Assembly (NCBI RefSeq): GCF_947507565.1
Contig: NC_089178.1
Coordinates: 310,001 to 374,000, forward strand
DNA: 64,000 nt
Origin: Oscarella lobularis
Lineage: Eukaryota > Porifera > Homoscleromorpha > Homosclerophorida > Oscarellidae
Reading direction: 5' to 3'
This document shows, in pieces, positions 11,696 to 23,900 of the stretch (positions are counted from its first letter, which is position 1; each line of letters opens with the position of its first letter). The notes beneath the pieces were generated by a model that had not been told where the DNA came from, did no database searches, and was given only the letters and a program-made list of their open reading frames with translations. The translations under genes and the position numbers were made by a program.

Positions 11696-12624
11696 ATGTC
11701 GAAAATATTCGACAACCCGTCGTTGCTAACGACCGACCGACTCGAAAAAGAGCTCCGAAAGCACGGCAGCCCCGTCCCGGCGCGAAAAACGAAGGCGAAC
11801 CTCGTGAAAGCCTACAAAGAACACGTCACAGCGAAAAAGGAGGAACTCGAATTCTCGTCCGACGACGAAGCGAGCTTCGTGCGAAACGTAAGTCAAAAAA
11901 AAAGCGTTGGGGGAGGGGAGGGGGGGGGCTCGTTTAGAATGCGCCTTAGAACCAGCACGGATTACGTCGTCGCGGCGCCGGCGGCGGCGACGCGAAAAGA
12001 ATCTCTTCAAGAGCGACGACGCGCAGTGGTGGTGGCGGCGGCGATAGCAGCAACGATTTGCGCGTCGAGAAGCTGAGCGACGACGAATTGGTGAGGGAGC
12101 TGAAGAAGCTCGGATTCACGCCCGGTCCCGTGCAGCCGAATACGCGCAGTTTGTACGAGAAAAAGTTGAAGGCCATGCTCGCGGCGAAGAAGGATGCGCC
12201 CGATCGAGTGACGAGGCCGAGACGACGAGGAAGACGACCGATTACGACCGAAAGCGAAGAAGAAGAAGAAGATGATGATGAAGAAGAAGAAGAAGAGGAA
12301 GAAGAAGAGGAGGAGTATTCAGATGAAGAAGATGGGGGCGTGGCTACTACCGAGACGACGACGACGACGACGAGAACGACGACGGTTACGACGGATGAAA
12401 CGGATACGGCGAAGAGTCGGCAGTTTGCTGAGCAGACGGAACGTCATCAGCGCAGCGTGTCGGCACGGGGACGGAGTGCTGTCGTCGATTTGAAGCCGCC
12501 CTCCTTCTTCGTCTTCATACTGATCATGGTCTCACTTCTTGCCTTAGTTCTCTATCTGCTAGGCCAATTTGGTCCTAGGCCGCTCAGTTTTGGCGGTGTG
12601 CCTCTTTTGGATCGTCAGGGATAA
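11696..12624 (+). CDS. LEM-domain inner nuclear membrane protein
   Basis: Two exons (11696-11887, 11950-12624) give 288 residues. Residues 5-45 (LLTTDRLEKELRKHGSPV, KTKANLVKAYKEH) form a LEM-like fold, and a second module follows near residue 105 (LSDDELVRELKKLGFTPGPV, TRSLYEKKL), a good LEM domain. After that come a basic RRRGRRP patch, a long Glu run, a Thr-rich stretch, and one C-terminal membrane segment (SFFVFILIMVSLLALVLYLL) with a short lumenal tail. Two LEM modules, an acidic linker and a C-terminal anchor resemble LAP2/emerin-type proteins that bind BAF and chromatin at the nuclear envelope. Which vertebrate member it matches cannot be settled. The intron contains a G-rich run at about 11910-11928. 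Confidence 0.85.
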
Positions 12625-12794
12625 TAGAATTACGTACGCTTGTTTTTTTCCTGGTGCTATGTGGTGTAGGATGTTTGTGGTCGTAGTATGCTTCTCTTGT
12701 TCTGTGTTAGGTTAGACTTCTCGTCCTAACGAATACATATATATGTGTGTGGGCCTGGTGACTAGATCCCGTATTAGCGAAGTGATTGTCCTCG

Positions 12795-15444
12795 ATGCTG
12801 CAGGTTCAATTTCGCGCTTCAGGTGCCAGTTCGCTTGGTCGTTGTTTTGTTTGTTTATTGCTTATGATCTTAGAACCCGTTTGGCGAGGCGTAGAGGCCG
12901 TCGGAAAGTGGTACGAGCTCTATAAGGGAGGAAAATGGTCGCTTGGAGACGAAACCGCGCATTCGGACGAACCGCGAACCGAAGAAAATGCACCAGACAA
13001 AGAATCCGATAAAAAGGACTTTGTCTCGGAGCGCAATCTAGCTCTAGATCCAGCCGAATGGAAGGTAAAATCGCGACCACGTGATTTTCGTGATCAATTC
13101 CGTTTCGCCGCTTTGCAGACGCAGGACCACTACGCCGTCATGGGATTAGGAAAACTGCGACACAAAGCCACGGAAGACGACATAAAGAAAGCGTGTAAGA
13201 CACTTAAAAAATAGTTCAAAATTCAAAATATATTTCTTTGGGATTTAGATAAGCAGTTAGCACTGAAGCATCATCCGGATAAAAAGACGTCGTCTTCAGT
13301 TCAAAACCAAGAAGAACCCGGAGACGCATATTTTCAATGTGTGAAACGAGGTGAATTAATTATTGGCAATGAAATTCAGACTCTGTATATATAGAGTTTT
13401 TTAGCTTATGAGGTTTTAAGTGATCTGGCTCGTAGACGGGCTTACGATAGCATCGATCCGGAATTCGACGAATCTATTCCATCTTCTGATGAAATTACGT
13501 CAGAAAATTTTTTTAGTTTGCTACAGCCAGCTTTTGAATCTAATGCAAGGTAATTAATTGAACGTAGTGTAAGGATTTTTGAAATTTTTTCTAGGTGGTC
13601 CAAGAAGCAGCCTGTTCCGAGCTTTGGAAATATGAAGTCAAGCTTCGATGAAGTCAATGACTTCTATTCGTTTTGGTACGATTTTCAGTCGTGGAGAGAA
13701 TTTTCCTACATGGATCAGGAAGATTTGGAAAATGCGGAAAAGTAGGACAGTGTACCATTAATGAAGTGGAATTGGCTGATAATTTTTTTTCTAATTTAGT
13801 CGCGAGGAAAGAAGGTGGATTGAGAAGCAAAATAAAGCGGCAAGGCAGCAGAGGAAGAAAGAGGAAGTGACTCGAATTCGAAGTCTTGTAGGTGAGAACA
13901 AGGGCAAAACAATTGCAATAAAAGGGAATTACTGAATGGGGATTATTAGATGTGGCATATGGATGCGATCCTCGAATCAAGAAATTTAAGGAGGAGGAAC
14001 GCGAGAGAAAGTTGGAGCAGAAGAAAGCGAAAGAAGAGGCGGCCAAAGCTGCTGCCGAGGAAAGAATGCGAGTGAGAATCGAGGACGAGAAATCGCGCGC
14101 GTTTAATTAAACATATAAACGAATTTCGTGTGCAGAAACAAAAAGAAGCCGAGGAGGCCGAGAAGAAGAGGAAGGAAGAGGAAGAGGCTCGGCTAAAAGA
14201 AGAGGTAAGTATTGGTGGAGTAGCTATTTATTCTGTTCTACGAGATAGAATATTGTACACGTGCATTGTTTTCTCTTTCCTTTTTAGGCTGCGGCTGCGA
14301 AAAAGGAGAGGGAAGCGAAAAAGAAAGTTCTTAAAAAGGAGAGGAAATCTTTTAGATCCATGTGCCAGGTGGGTTGGTTCGATTAATTAATTAATTACGA
14401 AGAAAACGAGTCTGAGATGATGCGCGATTTAGACGTACGGAAATTTTTCGTCGTCTGAAAGCGATTTGCCTCAGCGCTTGGAAGATATCGATTTTTTGTG
14501 TTTGGCTTTGTCAGCTGAAAAGTGGGTCGCGCGGCGGCGGCGGTAGATCCGTATTTTCGAGAGCTTCTTCATCTATTGTAGGTTGTGTGAGATGAGAACA
14601 GTGTTAGAAAATAGTCCAGCGGCAGAGGCTAAAGAACGATTTCTAAGCGAGGTTAAAAGGCTAAAGGAAGAAGAGCTGAAAGCAGACAGTGACGGAAAAT
14701 CGAAGCCAAGTATTAGAAACGATAGAAGGGTTATTTTGAAATATTTCGTTTGCACTTTTCAGAGACGGAGGATAAATTTCAAGCAAAGACCGTGTGGCTA
14801 GACGAAGAACGACAATTATTAATAAAAGCCGTCAAACAGTATCCGGCGGGAACGGTGCGTCGTTACGACGTCATAGCAGAATTCATCAACAGCCATTCGT
14901 CGGAATCGGCGCAAGACAAAGTCGGTTCCGACATCATAACGCAAATCAAGCTTCTCCAAGCAGCAGGTAAGGAAAGAGTGTATAGATAGAGTTTATTTAT
15001 TTGAATGACTCAATCCGTTGCAGATTCTGCGCTGAAAGATCAGGTGAATCGGACGGCTTTTCGACGTTTCGACAAGGAACACATGTCGCGGCCGGACGTT
15101 GCATCAGCCGCCGCGGCAGAACACGAGCCAACACAGCGATACGATCACCAACGTGAGAATGAGAATAACTATATCTATCAAAAAAACTCGTCTATCTAGC
15201 TTGGACTGGCGAGGAGCAGAAATTGCTTGAAGAGGCGTTGAGAACGTTTCCCCTTTCTCTGCCGAATCGCTGGGATCGAATTGCCGATAAATTGCCGCGA
15301 AGAACGAAGAAGGAATGCGTACAACGATGCAAGGTAGGAAAAACGTGAAAATTCGCGAGCGCGAGTCTGCTTATCACGCGACGCATTCAGGAAATAGCGA
15401 GAATAGTGCAGGCAAGAAAGGCTGGACAGCAGACATTCAATTAA
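12795..15444 (+). CDS. DNAJC2: DNAJC2/zuotin ribosome-associated J protein
   Basis: Fifteen exons sum to 619 residues in phase (for example 12795-13064, 13119-13194, 13249-13350, 13405-13549, 14765-14966, 15200-15333, 15391-15444); human DNAJC2 is 621. Order: N-terminal [16 protein letters not shown], a J domain ([16 protein letters not shown] with HPD in [10 protein letters not shown]), the zuotin core ([23 protein letters not shown]-like [26 protein letters not shown]), a charged coiled-coil, and two C-terminal SANT/Myb repeats ([37 protein letters not shown]). In other animals it works with an Hsp70 partner on the ribosome and also as a chromatin factor (ZRF1). The first ATG was preferred over the one at 12864 because it restores the usual N-terminal length. 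Confidence 0.93.
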
Positions 15445-15498
15445 CGACAGAATAGCCTCACGCGACAAACATGCCAAAATCAATCAATATTATTAAAG

Positions 15499-17038
15499 TT
15501 AGGAAGATTGATTTTGAAGAGCCAACTTTTTCTTCAGACTCTCCGGCATTTCTGGCGGCGGCGGACGTGGCAAACGGAAGGTGACCTTGACCGAATCGTA
15601 GATGAACCATTGGAGTGCCGTCAGGGTGCCAATCATAAATATACGAGTACCAAGACCCTTCCATAGACCTAAGAAGACAAAACAATGTCCCCGCACTGTA
15701 GTGGAGACAATTTCAGTTTAATTAACCTTTCCATCCTAAGACTTTGGCTGCTTGAATTGCCGTGCTGCCCACGTCGGAATTGAGTTTGGAGACAATGCTG
15801 TCAGCCGGGTGACTCACAATAGCACAGAATACACCAGCTATAAAAAGAAAGGTAAAAGACTTATTAATTAATTAATTATATAAATTTCACCAATATATCC
15901 GGCGGCAAAAGTAACGACAAGCTGCTCGGACTTGGAGCACTCATTCCTAATATTCACTAATTACATAATTATAGATAAGAAACGCGTCCACAAGTATTGC
16001 CTCTTTTTAGGAACAACATATTTGTAAAGAGCCTCGACGGTTCGTTCAAAGCAGGCAAACTTCATCATGGTGTACGGAATTTGCCGAGCCCACAGCGGAC
16101 CGACACCCTTATAGAATCTAAAAAATGACGTCACTGCAAAGTCACATGACCGGTTCCCGCCCACGCACCCTATAAGGCCTTCCTCGCGCATAATTCTCGG
16201 CGCTCCTTCTCTCAGCGTCGTCGACCATCCGGGTTGCGTTTGAATTCTCACCTTGACGGCTTCCATGGGAGCGAGAGCGATGTCGGCGAAAAACTCGGCA
16301 CTCGCCGAAGCAGCCAGATAAAGGGAAGTACGCCAAAGATAAGTATTCTCCTATTAATTAATTAACTATTTAATTAATTTTGGTCCATTGGGGGGGACTT
16401 GCTTCGCCAAGCATGTTGCTATAGACGCTCTTGAACACTTCGTAGAAGCCGAATTTGCAGAGGCCTTGCATGGAATAGCCGACGAGCGTGGGAGCCCAAC
16501 CGAGAGCCAATCCGCGTACGCCGTTCTCGCGCACTGTCACTTTTATCCCGTTCACAAGCGACACGTATTTTTTGGGATCCACCTGGTCAAAAATCAATAA
16601 TTATTGCATAATTAGTGTATTTATTATTTTTTTACCTGAATTCTGCATTTGACCAGGTCGAGTGGAACGACGGCCGTGTGGGTCAGTCCGCAGCTCAGAA
16701 TGCCACCAAACCCGCAGATGGCGAAATACTTGGCTGAGCCAAACTCGCAGCTGTACTCTAAGAGGGATATATCACACTAGTAGGCGTGGTCAACGCCGAG
16801 CACGTGATTCGAACGTGGTAAGAGCTAAGGGATATTCGGGGAGTTATTATTCGGGGTGGTGAAACTCGGTTTGGCAACTATTCGCAGTCTTCTCGTGGTG
16901 AGTATAGCATTTTTCCTTACCGCTAGATGAAGAAGCGGAAGCAGCTTTCGCTGTGCCCACGTCGTCACATTTTGCCCTACTGACAAACGGGCTTCCGAAT
17001 GGATTGCTCTTCGCAGCGTCGAGAAGCTTCGAAAACAT
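15499..17038 (-). CDS. SLC25A3: Mitochondrial phosphate carrier
   Basis: Eight exons on the minus strand (16921-17038, 16636-16757, 16403-16582, 16169-16350, 16001-16117, 15891-15946, 15727-15837, 15499-15668) give 351 residues. Three mitochondrial carrier repeats are visible with the signature Px[DE]xx[KR] as [20 protein letters not shown] (the usual Asp is Glu) and [10 protein letters not shown]. Phosphate-carrier blocks include [59 protein letters not shown] and [19 protein letters not shown]. It imports phosphate with protons across the inner membrane for ATP synthesis. The join after NMLGE uses a GC donor (gaa|gcaagt). The exon 5 donor is also probably GC (ag|gcaata), although a nearby GT would add residues. 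Confidence 0.95.
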
Positions 17039-17157
17039 CGTTACCAACGGCGTAATAAAGAGGAGACGTGAAACGACGCCCGGGACCTTGACCTCGAAAA
17101 ATAGCGTGCGCCGACACTCTAATGTGACGTCACTGCGATCGGCATCTGTATTTCGCG

Positions 17158-19021
17158 ATGGCGGCCGACGTAAAAGAGGGATTCCTCTGTTCGGTGTGCA
17201 AGCGAGACATGAAGTCGCTTCCGCAGCTGCAGGAGCACTTCGACACGGCACACACGCGCGATCGGGTCGTGCCGCAGCTCCTCCGCGGCTTCTTCAACAA
17301 AGCGAAGCGCATCATCATGGGAGAACCCGTTCCGGGCGTCTCGCCGGGCACGCCGCAGCAGCAGCGCGCTCGCACGTCGAGTTCGACGTCGGAGGGCGGC
17401 ATCGATCCGGCGTTGTGGGATCCGCAGGAAATCGGTAAAGACTTTTATTTCGTCGAGACGGTTCTTTAGATGTGGGGTTGGGTTAGGAGCGATTAGGAGT
17501 CATTGGGATCGGTTTAAGGATACGAGGGATAGAAGTGTCAATCAGATTGCGATTGAGACGAACAAGATTTTAATTCGACTCGAAAAGGTTTCGAGAATTG
17601 GAATTTTAAAGTTTAGTGACGTGAACTTTGGTGGGCGGGGTTTAGTTCGTGTCGCAATTGGAAAAAGGCGGAAAATTGAAAAAGGGTTGGTCAGAGCAAA
17701 AAATGCGAAAATAGTGGCGATTTGAATTTCTCTTCAGATTACGAGATTGTTGATTGGGTGCCTGATTCGCAGGCTACGGTTTGTTACGATTGCAAGAAAT
17801 CGTTTTCGGTGAGCCGAAGACGTCATCACTGTCGGCTGACTGGACAGGTCATATGTGGCAAGTGCTCCCAGTTTCTTCCAATGTCATTTGCAGGCAAGAA
17901 GTCGACTCTCTTTGACTCTCTCTCTCTCTAGATATATATATTTTTTTGTAGAAGAACTCCTTAGGCCAACAATGAATTTTGAATTGAAAGGAAAGTTGGA
18001 TCAAAGTCCGTTGAAAGAGGGAGAGGAGAAAGAGCAACAGCCGCCGCTGAGAGTCTCAACGAGCTGCTACAAACTTCTGCTAAGGTACACTCTCTATATA
18101 TCATGCTCCGTAGGATGAACTCACTGTACGTTTGCGTGGACAGGAAACATGAACATGTACAACAGAAAGAAAGTCGTCCCGCGTTTCTCCAATTATACGA
18201 AGTCATTGACTCTTTTTGATTGGAAATTGTACGTCTATAAAAAGGGTCTTGTTTTTGCTCGCAGAAAATGAAGAGCGTTATGGCTCAAGCAGATGCCGCA
18301 CTTCCGCGCTATCACGAAGTCGCAGAAGCCCTAAGGTACACAAAGAGAACAAATAATAATTGCGTATCATATCGTTCGCGTTCTCTCAGGTTAGGAGACG
18401 AAAGTACAAGCTTAGAAAAGGCTCAAGAAATGCGATTCAAATTAATGAAATTGCACGAAGCCGTTGACATACTAAGGTACACCGAGTCTAGGCCAGCTTT
18501 GGGATTTAGTTTCATTTCTAATGTACAATTATAGTAAGAAAATTCTCATGCTGGACGTTCAAAGCGATCGTCCACCCAAGCCTCGTCAATTGCGAATTCA
18601 AAAGCAGACTCGTCAATACGCAACTCAATATCTCCAGTCGAACATCATCGCCATGGTTCCCCTTCCCACGGCCCAGCAGCTGCAGGAACTACAGGAACGC
18701 AATCGACGCGCGCAGGCCGAAAGAACGAAGCGCGAGAGAATGGAAGCGCAGCAGGCGGCGGAACGACTCAAACAAAAAACCGACGTTGATTCTTCGTCGG
18801 TGCAAATGAAACGCGTTTCCGGGCCTGGATGGCAGCCATCGGCTGCTCGGCCTCTGACGGAGAATGTGGAGGAGAAAGATCCGTTGGAGATTCAGAGGGA
18901 TATGTTGCTGCACTACATTGCACAAGCGAAGCAGGCCGGAAAAAAGGATGAGTTGAAAGCGCTGGAGGAATCGCTGAAGGATATCGAATTTCAGCTAAGG
19001 TCAGCAAAGTTGAAGAGCTAG
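17158..19021 (+). CDS. RBSN: Rabenosyn-5-like FYVE protein (short form)
   Basis: Seven exons (17158-17434, 17738-17893, 17952-18084, 18144-18201, 18265-18335, 18390-18476, 18535-19021) join to 422 residues. Residues 8-35 form a C2H2 finger (FLCSVCKRDMKSLPQLQEHF with TAH). Residues about 95-145 form a FYVE-type finger (WVPDSQATVCYDCKKSFSVS, RRRHHCRLTGQVICGKCS), with the RRHHCR phosphoinositide-binding core. A helical region and C-terminal Rab-binding-type coiled coil follow (ERTKRERMEAQQAAERLKQK; PLEIQRDMLLHYIAQAKQAG). Rabenosyn-5 links PI3P, Rab4/Rab5 and VPS45 in early endosome fusion and recycling. Human RBSN is about 780 residues; this one lacks the long NPF-rich part. Exon 2 ends at a GC donor (gcag|gcaaga). 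Confidence 0.88.
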
Positions 19022-19141
19022 GGCACTCGTTTTGTTTTTGCAAAGGTTTTTATTTTTTTCTGTACTATTATTCTAATCGTTGTTGTTGGAGGATGATAAC
19101 GCCAGCCATATAAGGTATGTCCGGGTGTTCGTCTGCTAGTA

Positions 19142-19681
19142 CTAATCGACTTCGCCATAAAGAAAGGAACGATCGAAGTGGGCCTCGAAGTTCTCGTCAG
19201 TTGTGACGCAGCCGGGAAGCACAGGCACGCCGACGGCAAAGAGCGAATGGCTGGCGTCTTCGATCGTACCCTTCCCTCCCGTTCTTACAGAAAAAGACAG
19301 GGAAGACAAACGTTTGACACGTCGGCAGTCATCGCGCGCCGTTTTCCCACGCCATACGCGATGCGTGAGCGCGCCGCGAGCGCCGCTTCCTCTCGCCGGC
19401 AGGTACCGCGCGTACGTTTCCGTTATCGCAACTGTCGTTTTCTCTGGAGCAGCAGACTGCAGACATCGTGTAATCGCGCACGTTTTCGCAGGAAATACAG
19501 TACAGGGAACACCTCGCACGCATTGCGTTGCCGGTAAAAGGAATTCAAGAGATCTAGTCTCTTGGCAGCAGGTAGAGCTATTTCTTGCAGGACAAGTACG
19601 TGCGAATTCCGGAGCAAATCGCTGAGAAACAGACTCGTGCATGTGTAGTATTAGTAGCTGGTGCGTGCGTAGTAGGCGCAT
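19142..19681 (-). CDS. Possible unrecognised minus-strand gene, 3' exon(s)
   Basis: An open frame on the minus strand ends with a protein-like tail, HSLFAVGVPVLPGCVTTD followed by ENFEAHFDRSFLYGEVD and a stop at 19142. A minus-strand AATAAA lies about 80 bp downstream, so this would be the end of a gene convergent with rabenosyn-5. Upstream parts of the same frame are Cys/Arg-rich and look non-coding, while another frame over 19423-19617 (LQEIALPAAKRLDLLNSFYR) looks more protein-like, so introns are likely. I do not recognise the family and cannot fix a start. Confidence 0.35.
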   Translation of the reverse strand: MRLLRTHQLLILHMHESVSQRFAPEFARTCPARNSSTCCQETRSLEFLLPATQCVRGVPCTVFPAKTCAITRCLQSAAPEKTTVAITETYARYLPARGSGARGALTHRVWRGKTARDDCRRVKRLSSLSFSVRTGGKGTIEDASHSLFAVGVPVLPGCVTTDENFEAHFDRSFLYGEVD

Positions 19682-19862
19682 AACATGACGTACGCCTTGC
19701 TTCCCCGACGCGCTAGATAGATAGGTTAGTTAGGTTAGTTTTAGGGCATCGGCGGGGTGGTGCACCCCGCGTGTGCTGCCGCCGCCATGGAGAATAGGGT
19801 AGGGTACAGAAATTTTATTTCAATAAAGCGAAAAAAACAAACAGACCTTCCTCTTTTCTCGT

Positions 19863-19976
19863 GCAGTTTTTGTTGACGGGGTCTTACCCAGGACCCCGGA
19901 GCAGTTTTTGTTGACGGGGTCATGCTCAGGACCCCGGAGCAGTTTTTAATGACGGGGTCATGCTCAGGACCCCAAA
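19863..19976. repeat. Tandem 38-bp repeat, three copies, each with a hairpin
   Basis: Three direct copies begin at 19863, 19901 and 19939 with the unit gcagtttttgttgacggggt and a tail ending in ggacccc. Each unit holds a palindromic core GGGGTC...GACCCC with an 8-nt loop. The 38-bp period is not a multiple of three, so the repeat cannot be a coding repeat. It lies in the gene-poor stretch between rabenosyn-5 and FBXL13. Confidence 0.85.
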
Positions 19977-20930
19977 GCCCTAGGATGAACATTATTAGTG
20001 CAAATAGAGACAATAAGTTCTATCTGTACCTGCCATCTTTATGATCCAGTTCACATCTTTCCGTTTGGGGTGTGTATGCCTGCAAATAAATCAAGAAGAC
20101 GCTTCCAGGTACATATTTTGCTGTAGGCGTCATTCTCCTGGAGAGACTACCAATAAGAATGATAGCCTCAAATAGGAGAATCCACGCCGTGAGTGGGCAG
20201 TTTTCCTTCTCGGGGCCGCACAACCACTTCAGCAGTTGATGTAGGCCTGCCCAGGAGACGCTGGCCTTTTAGACGTTATGGCCTCATACCAAAAGGAGGC
20301 GTACAGGCAGTTTAGAAGACTGCAACTATAAGGAAGCTGCAAGTCTCCGTGGTCCCGCAGTTGGACCAACCCGTCCTGCCGAGGACGTTGGGACCGCGGT
20401 CTACCTCTTCGTCTCCTTCTTCTTTATAACCGCAATCCATTCTTAAAACAAGAGAAAGAAGTTGGAGTCTAGCAAGCTAGGCGAATTTTAGTCAAAAATA
20501 TGCGAGGTCAAACAGCGAACCAATTACATGTATGTCGGCTGCTCGCTACTGGCTACAGTAATCAGCGATTCTTCTACGAACAGCCTCGGTGCTCGAAAGG
20601 GGGCCCCCCTTCTACTGAAAAGGCAAAGTAAAAGTCCATGCGATAGACGCAGTTGCAGACCTCTGTTGTGACGCTGCCTGTGCCGAACTGCGTTTTCGCA
20701 GGCGCTTCTGGGGAAGTTCTGGGAGTTCGCCCGTCGGTTACAGTGCGCTAGCTATCTTCCCGGATAATAATTCGTAGAGTAGTTCAGCCCGTTTACCTAT
20801 TAGCGCTTTACCTTGTTTCTATCAGTGTTACCTAATGTCGTCGTCGTATCTATTTTTATTGTTCCACACCTCGACACTCATCGAAATCAGCTGCTGAAAA
20901 TTGCACGGGTTTTCGTCGCTTCCGGTCACA
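19977..20930. other. Gene-poor stretch, no secure gene
   Basis: No exon chain could be supported here. A minus-strand frame around 20096-20270 reads like a membrane segment (CPLTAWILLFEAIILIGSLS, TPTAKYVPGSVFLIYL), with a possible splice donor and acceptor, and might be an exon of an unknown gene. At 20366-20391 a GC-rich hairpin stands out (CCAA, cc, CGTCCT, loop GCCG, AGGACG, TTGG), inside a larger 8-bp outer pairing (GTGGTCCC with GGGACCGC, one wobble). No tRNA, rRNA or spliceosomal RNA was recognised. Confidence 0.5.
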
Positions 20931-23900
20931 ATGCCTCGCCGTTTGCAGACTCTTCGTAACGCCAGCAGCGGATTACGCGAATATCTTCATCAAAATCAGC
21001 TACCTGCGGTCATAGAGGTAAGCAAATGCTGCGGGGTTTGGGGGAAACACTCCCTAGCAACACGAAGCCATCGAATGCGGCCACACCCACTTACCTGTGT
21101 GCGTGTTTTTCTTCGCGCGAGCAGAGTTTGCTGTCGTCACTCATTGTCATGCGACCGCCTCATCCCGAAAGATACATTCGCGATAAAATTCTCGAAATAC
21201 TAAACGGCGAGCACACCGTCATAACGTGGTATGATAGCGCGCGAACGCGAGATATAAATTATAGAGGCGCGCGAGACTCGGGCAACACTTTTTCTCTATA
21301 GGGACGTTTTCATTCCGAAAAACATGCGACCGAAAGACCGGATTCTATGGGAAGGAATCACGGACATGTTTTTCGACGACAACGACGAAGAATACGCAAA
21401 CATTTTTGAGGTCGATATCTGTTGCCGTCGCCTTGATGCGACTACTAGAGTGCATTCTAACTCTTTTAGCCTTGTGCTCCCGAATTGTATCAGAAAGCAT
21501 ACGATCACTACAACGGCCACTTGAGAGACAAAAGCTTTTTGTACGTACTGTAGTAGAATTTTATTATATCGCCTTACTGCTAAGCGTTTTGTAACAGTGC
21601 TTGGGCGGCTTATTATCGGACGAAAAAGAGGGCCGCTTTAGAGGAGTTGGCACGCATCGAATGGGCGAGAAATTACTATCGGAGGCAACTCTCCTCGAAA
21701 ATATTCACGAGGTGGATGATATCCTTATTATTCGTTAGAAAAGAGGCGGTAGATTAATTATTAAACTTAACTTTTGACGAATTACGAATGGAATGAGAAA
21801 AGGGTAGAAAGAAAGCGAGGTGCCATTACATTGCCTATACGTATAGGAGTCCTGGCTATCTAAACGGTGCATGCGTGCAGTTGCGTTCACGAAAATACAG
21901 AGAATCGATAAGTTGCGGCTGTACCGAATGGGATTCGTTGCCTGGCAACAGTGCTCCAGGGAATCCATCAAAGAAAAACTCTGGTTTAAGGTGCATATCG
22001 ATTCCTGTACTGTTTTCTGGCTCAAAGTCGCGATTTATTGCAGAACTTGGAGCGGGAAAGAGACTCGGTTGATTTTGGAATGCTTGAAGACGGAAAAGAA
22101 GAGCGTCACTCTCCCGGATCCGACCGAGTGTCCAAGCTTCCTAGAGAAGCAGCATTGCGAGTATGCGCGCTCGAAAAAAAAGTATTGCCTATACTCAAGC
22201 TATGGGTTTGGGGGGGAACAGATTTTTAGTTTCGTCGCGGGCAATATTGACGATTTGTGTCGTTGCGCTCGCGTTTGTCGCTCGTGGAAAATGCTCACGC
22301 AGGATAACGTACTGTGGAGTAGTCTCAATTTGGCTCCACTCAAAAACTAGTCAGTCCGCCTTCGCTAGAGCTCTAACTCAAAAGGAAGCGGTCTTTCTTC
22401 CCTCGTAGCGTTTTCGACAAAGTTCTAAGTAATTTCATACAGAAATACCGGCCGTCTATAGTTCGCATCAACTTACGGGGATGTCATATGCTAACGTCGA
22501 AAAGTCTAAAGCATATCGGTGAGCGAGGCAGCGTAATCGCCTCACTTATGTAACCCGTTCTTACAAAGGCGAATGCAAAAACATTCAAGATTTAAATTTG
22601 TCCGAATGTCAAGCAGTCGACGTAATATAAGATCACGACTTGCGAAATCAATATGAATATTCTACGCGTTCTATTTCTGCAGGAAGACGTCATACGATCA
22701 ATCACGTCAAACTGCGGCAATCTTCTCTACCTCAACCTCGCCTACTGCCAAGTCACTGACGCGATGTTGCGCACACTAACGAAGTGAGGGGGATACACCA
22801 CTTACTTATATATACGTACTCACACATTACTATAGAGGTTGTCCCAATCTCCAATACCTCAGTTTGGCCTACTCCACTACATTCACTAGTCAAGGCCTGC
22901 ACTACTTTACAACGAGCAAAGGCTGCAGAAAATTGACCTACGCCGACGTGTCCGGATGTGAACAGGTATTAATTAATTAATATTAGCATTACGGATTGTG
23001 TTTAGGCAATTCGATCGCCGCTTAGATTACGCCCGAGGGTATGAAATGTATTGCGCGGGGCTGCACTAGTTTGCAGACGCTCGTTCTAAACGATTTGCCG
23101 GCGCTCTCCAACGAGAGCGTGCACGCGCTCACAACGCATTGTCACAATTTGAGACACGTGTCTTTTCTCGGCGGAACGAGCATCACCGACGATGCGCTCA
23201 AGTATCTGAGTCTGCAATCGCGCAAACTCCAATCAGTTCGCTTAGAAGGTATAGGATAAATAATCGGTTTTAATTATTTATTATTAGTCGTGTCGCGGGA
23301 ATTAGGAAATGCAAGCATTACCGATTTGTCTCTAAAGACTATGGGTCGCGCGTGCCCTGAGCTTAATTACGTTTCGATTGTCGACTGCCCTAAATTGACT
23401 GATCACGCGTTAAAGGCTCTAGGTGGATGCAGAAACATACGCGTGCTCAACGTAGCCGATTGTCTGCGGTAAAAACGAGAATGCTAAAGCGATTCGCTGA
23501 CATTAATTAATTAATTAATTTATTATTATTTCTCCAGACTGACAGATTCTGGTGTTCGTCACGTGATCGAGGGTTCATCTGGGCCAAAACTACGCGAAGT
23601 GAATCTGACCAATTGCCTTCGAGTCAGTGACGTCACATTACTACGACTCGCTCAGAGGTACGCATGGATGCGAGGTCGCGGGGTTATGGAATTTGTATTT
23701 TGGGGGAACATGGGTGCAGATGCCACAGATTGACGTACGCTTCGTTCTGCTTTTGCGAACACATCACCGATGCCGGCGTCGAATTGCTCGGCAGTCTAAC
23801 GTCTCTCATATCTCTCGATCTAACCGGATGTCACATTGGCGACCAAGTGATATTGCAAATAGATGTTAGATAAATTTCTGTTGCGAATGTACTGTACTAA

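Noticed and set aside
12272-12493. Lys/Arg-rich frame over the acidic stretch of the LEM gene
   Set aside because: It is the frame-shifted reading of the GAA/GAC repeats; the sense frame has domains and a membrane anchor.
19741-20013. Minus-strand 90-codon frame across the 38-bp repeats
   Set aside because: The repeat period is not a multiple of three, so the apparent peptide repeats shift frame, and the end is low-complexity with an AATAAA inside.
20340-20400. tRNA or snRNA in the structured GC-rich segment
   Set aside because: No cloverleaf, A/B box or known snRNA motif was found; only hairpins can be claimed.
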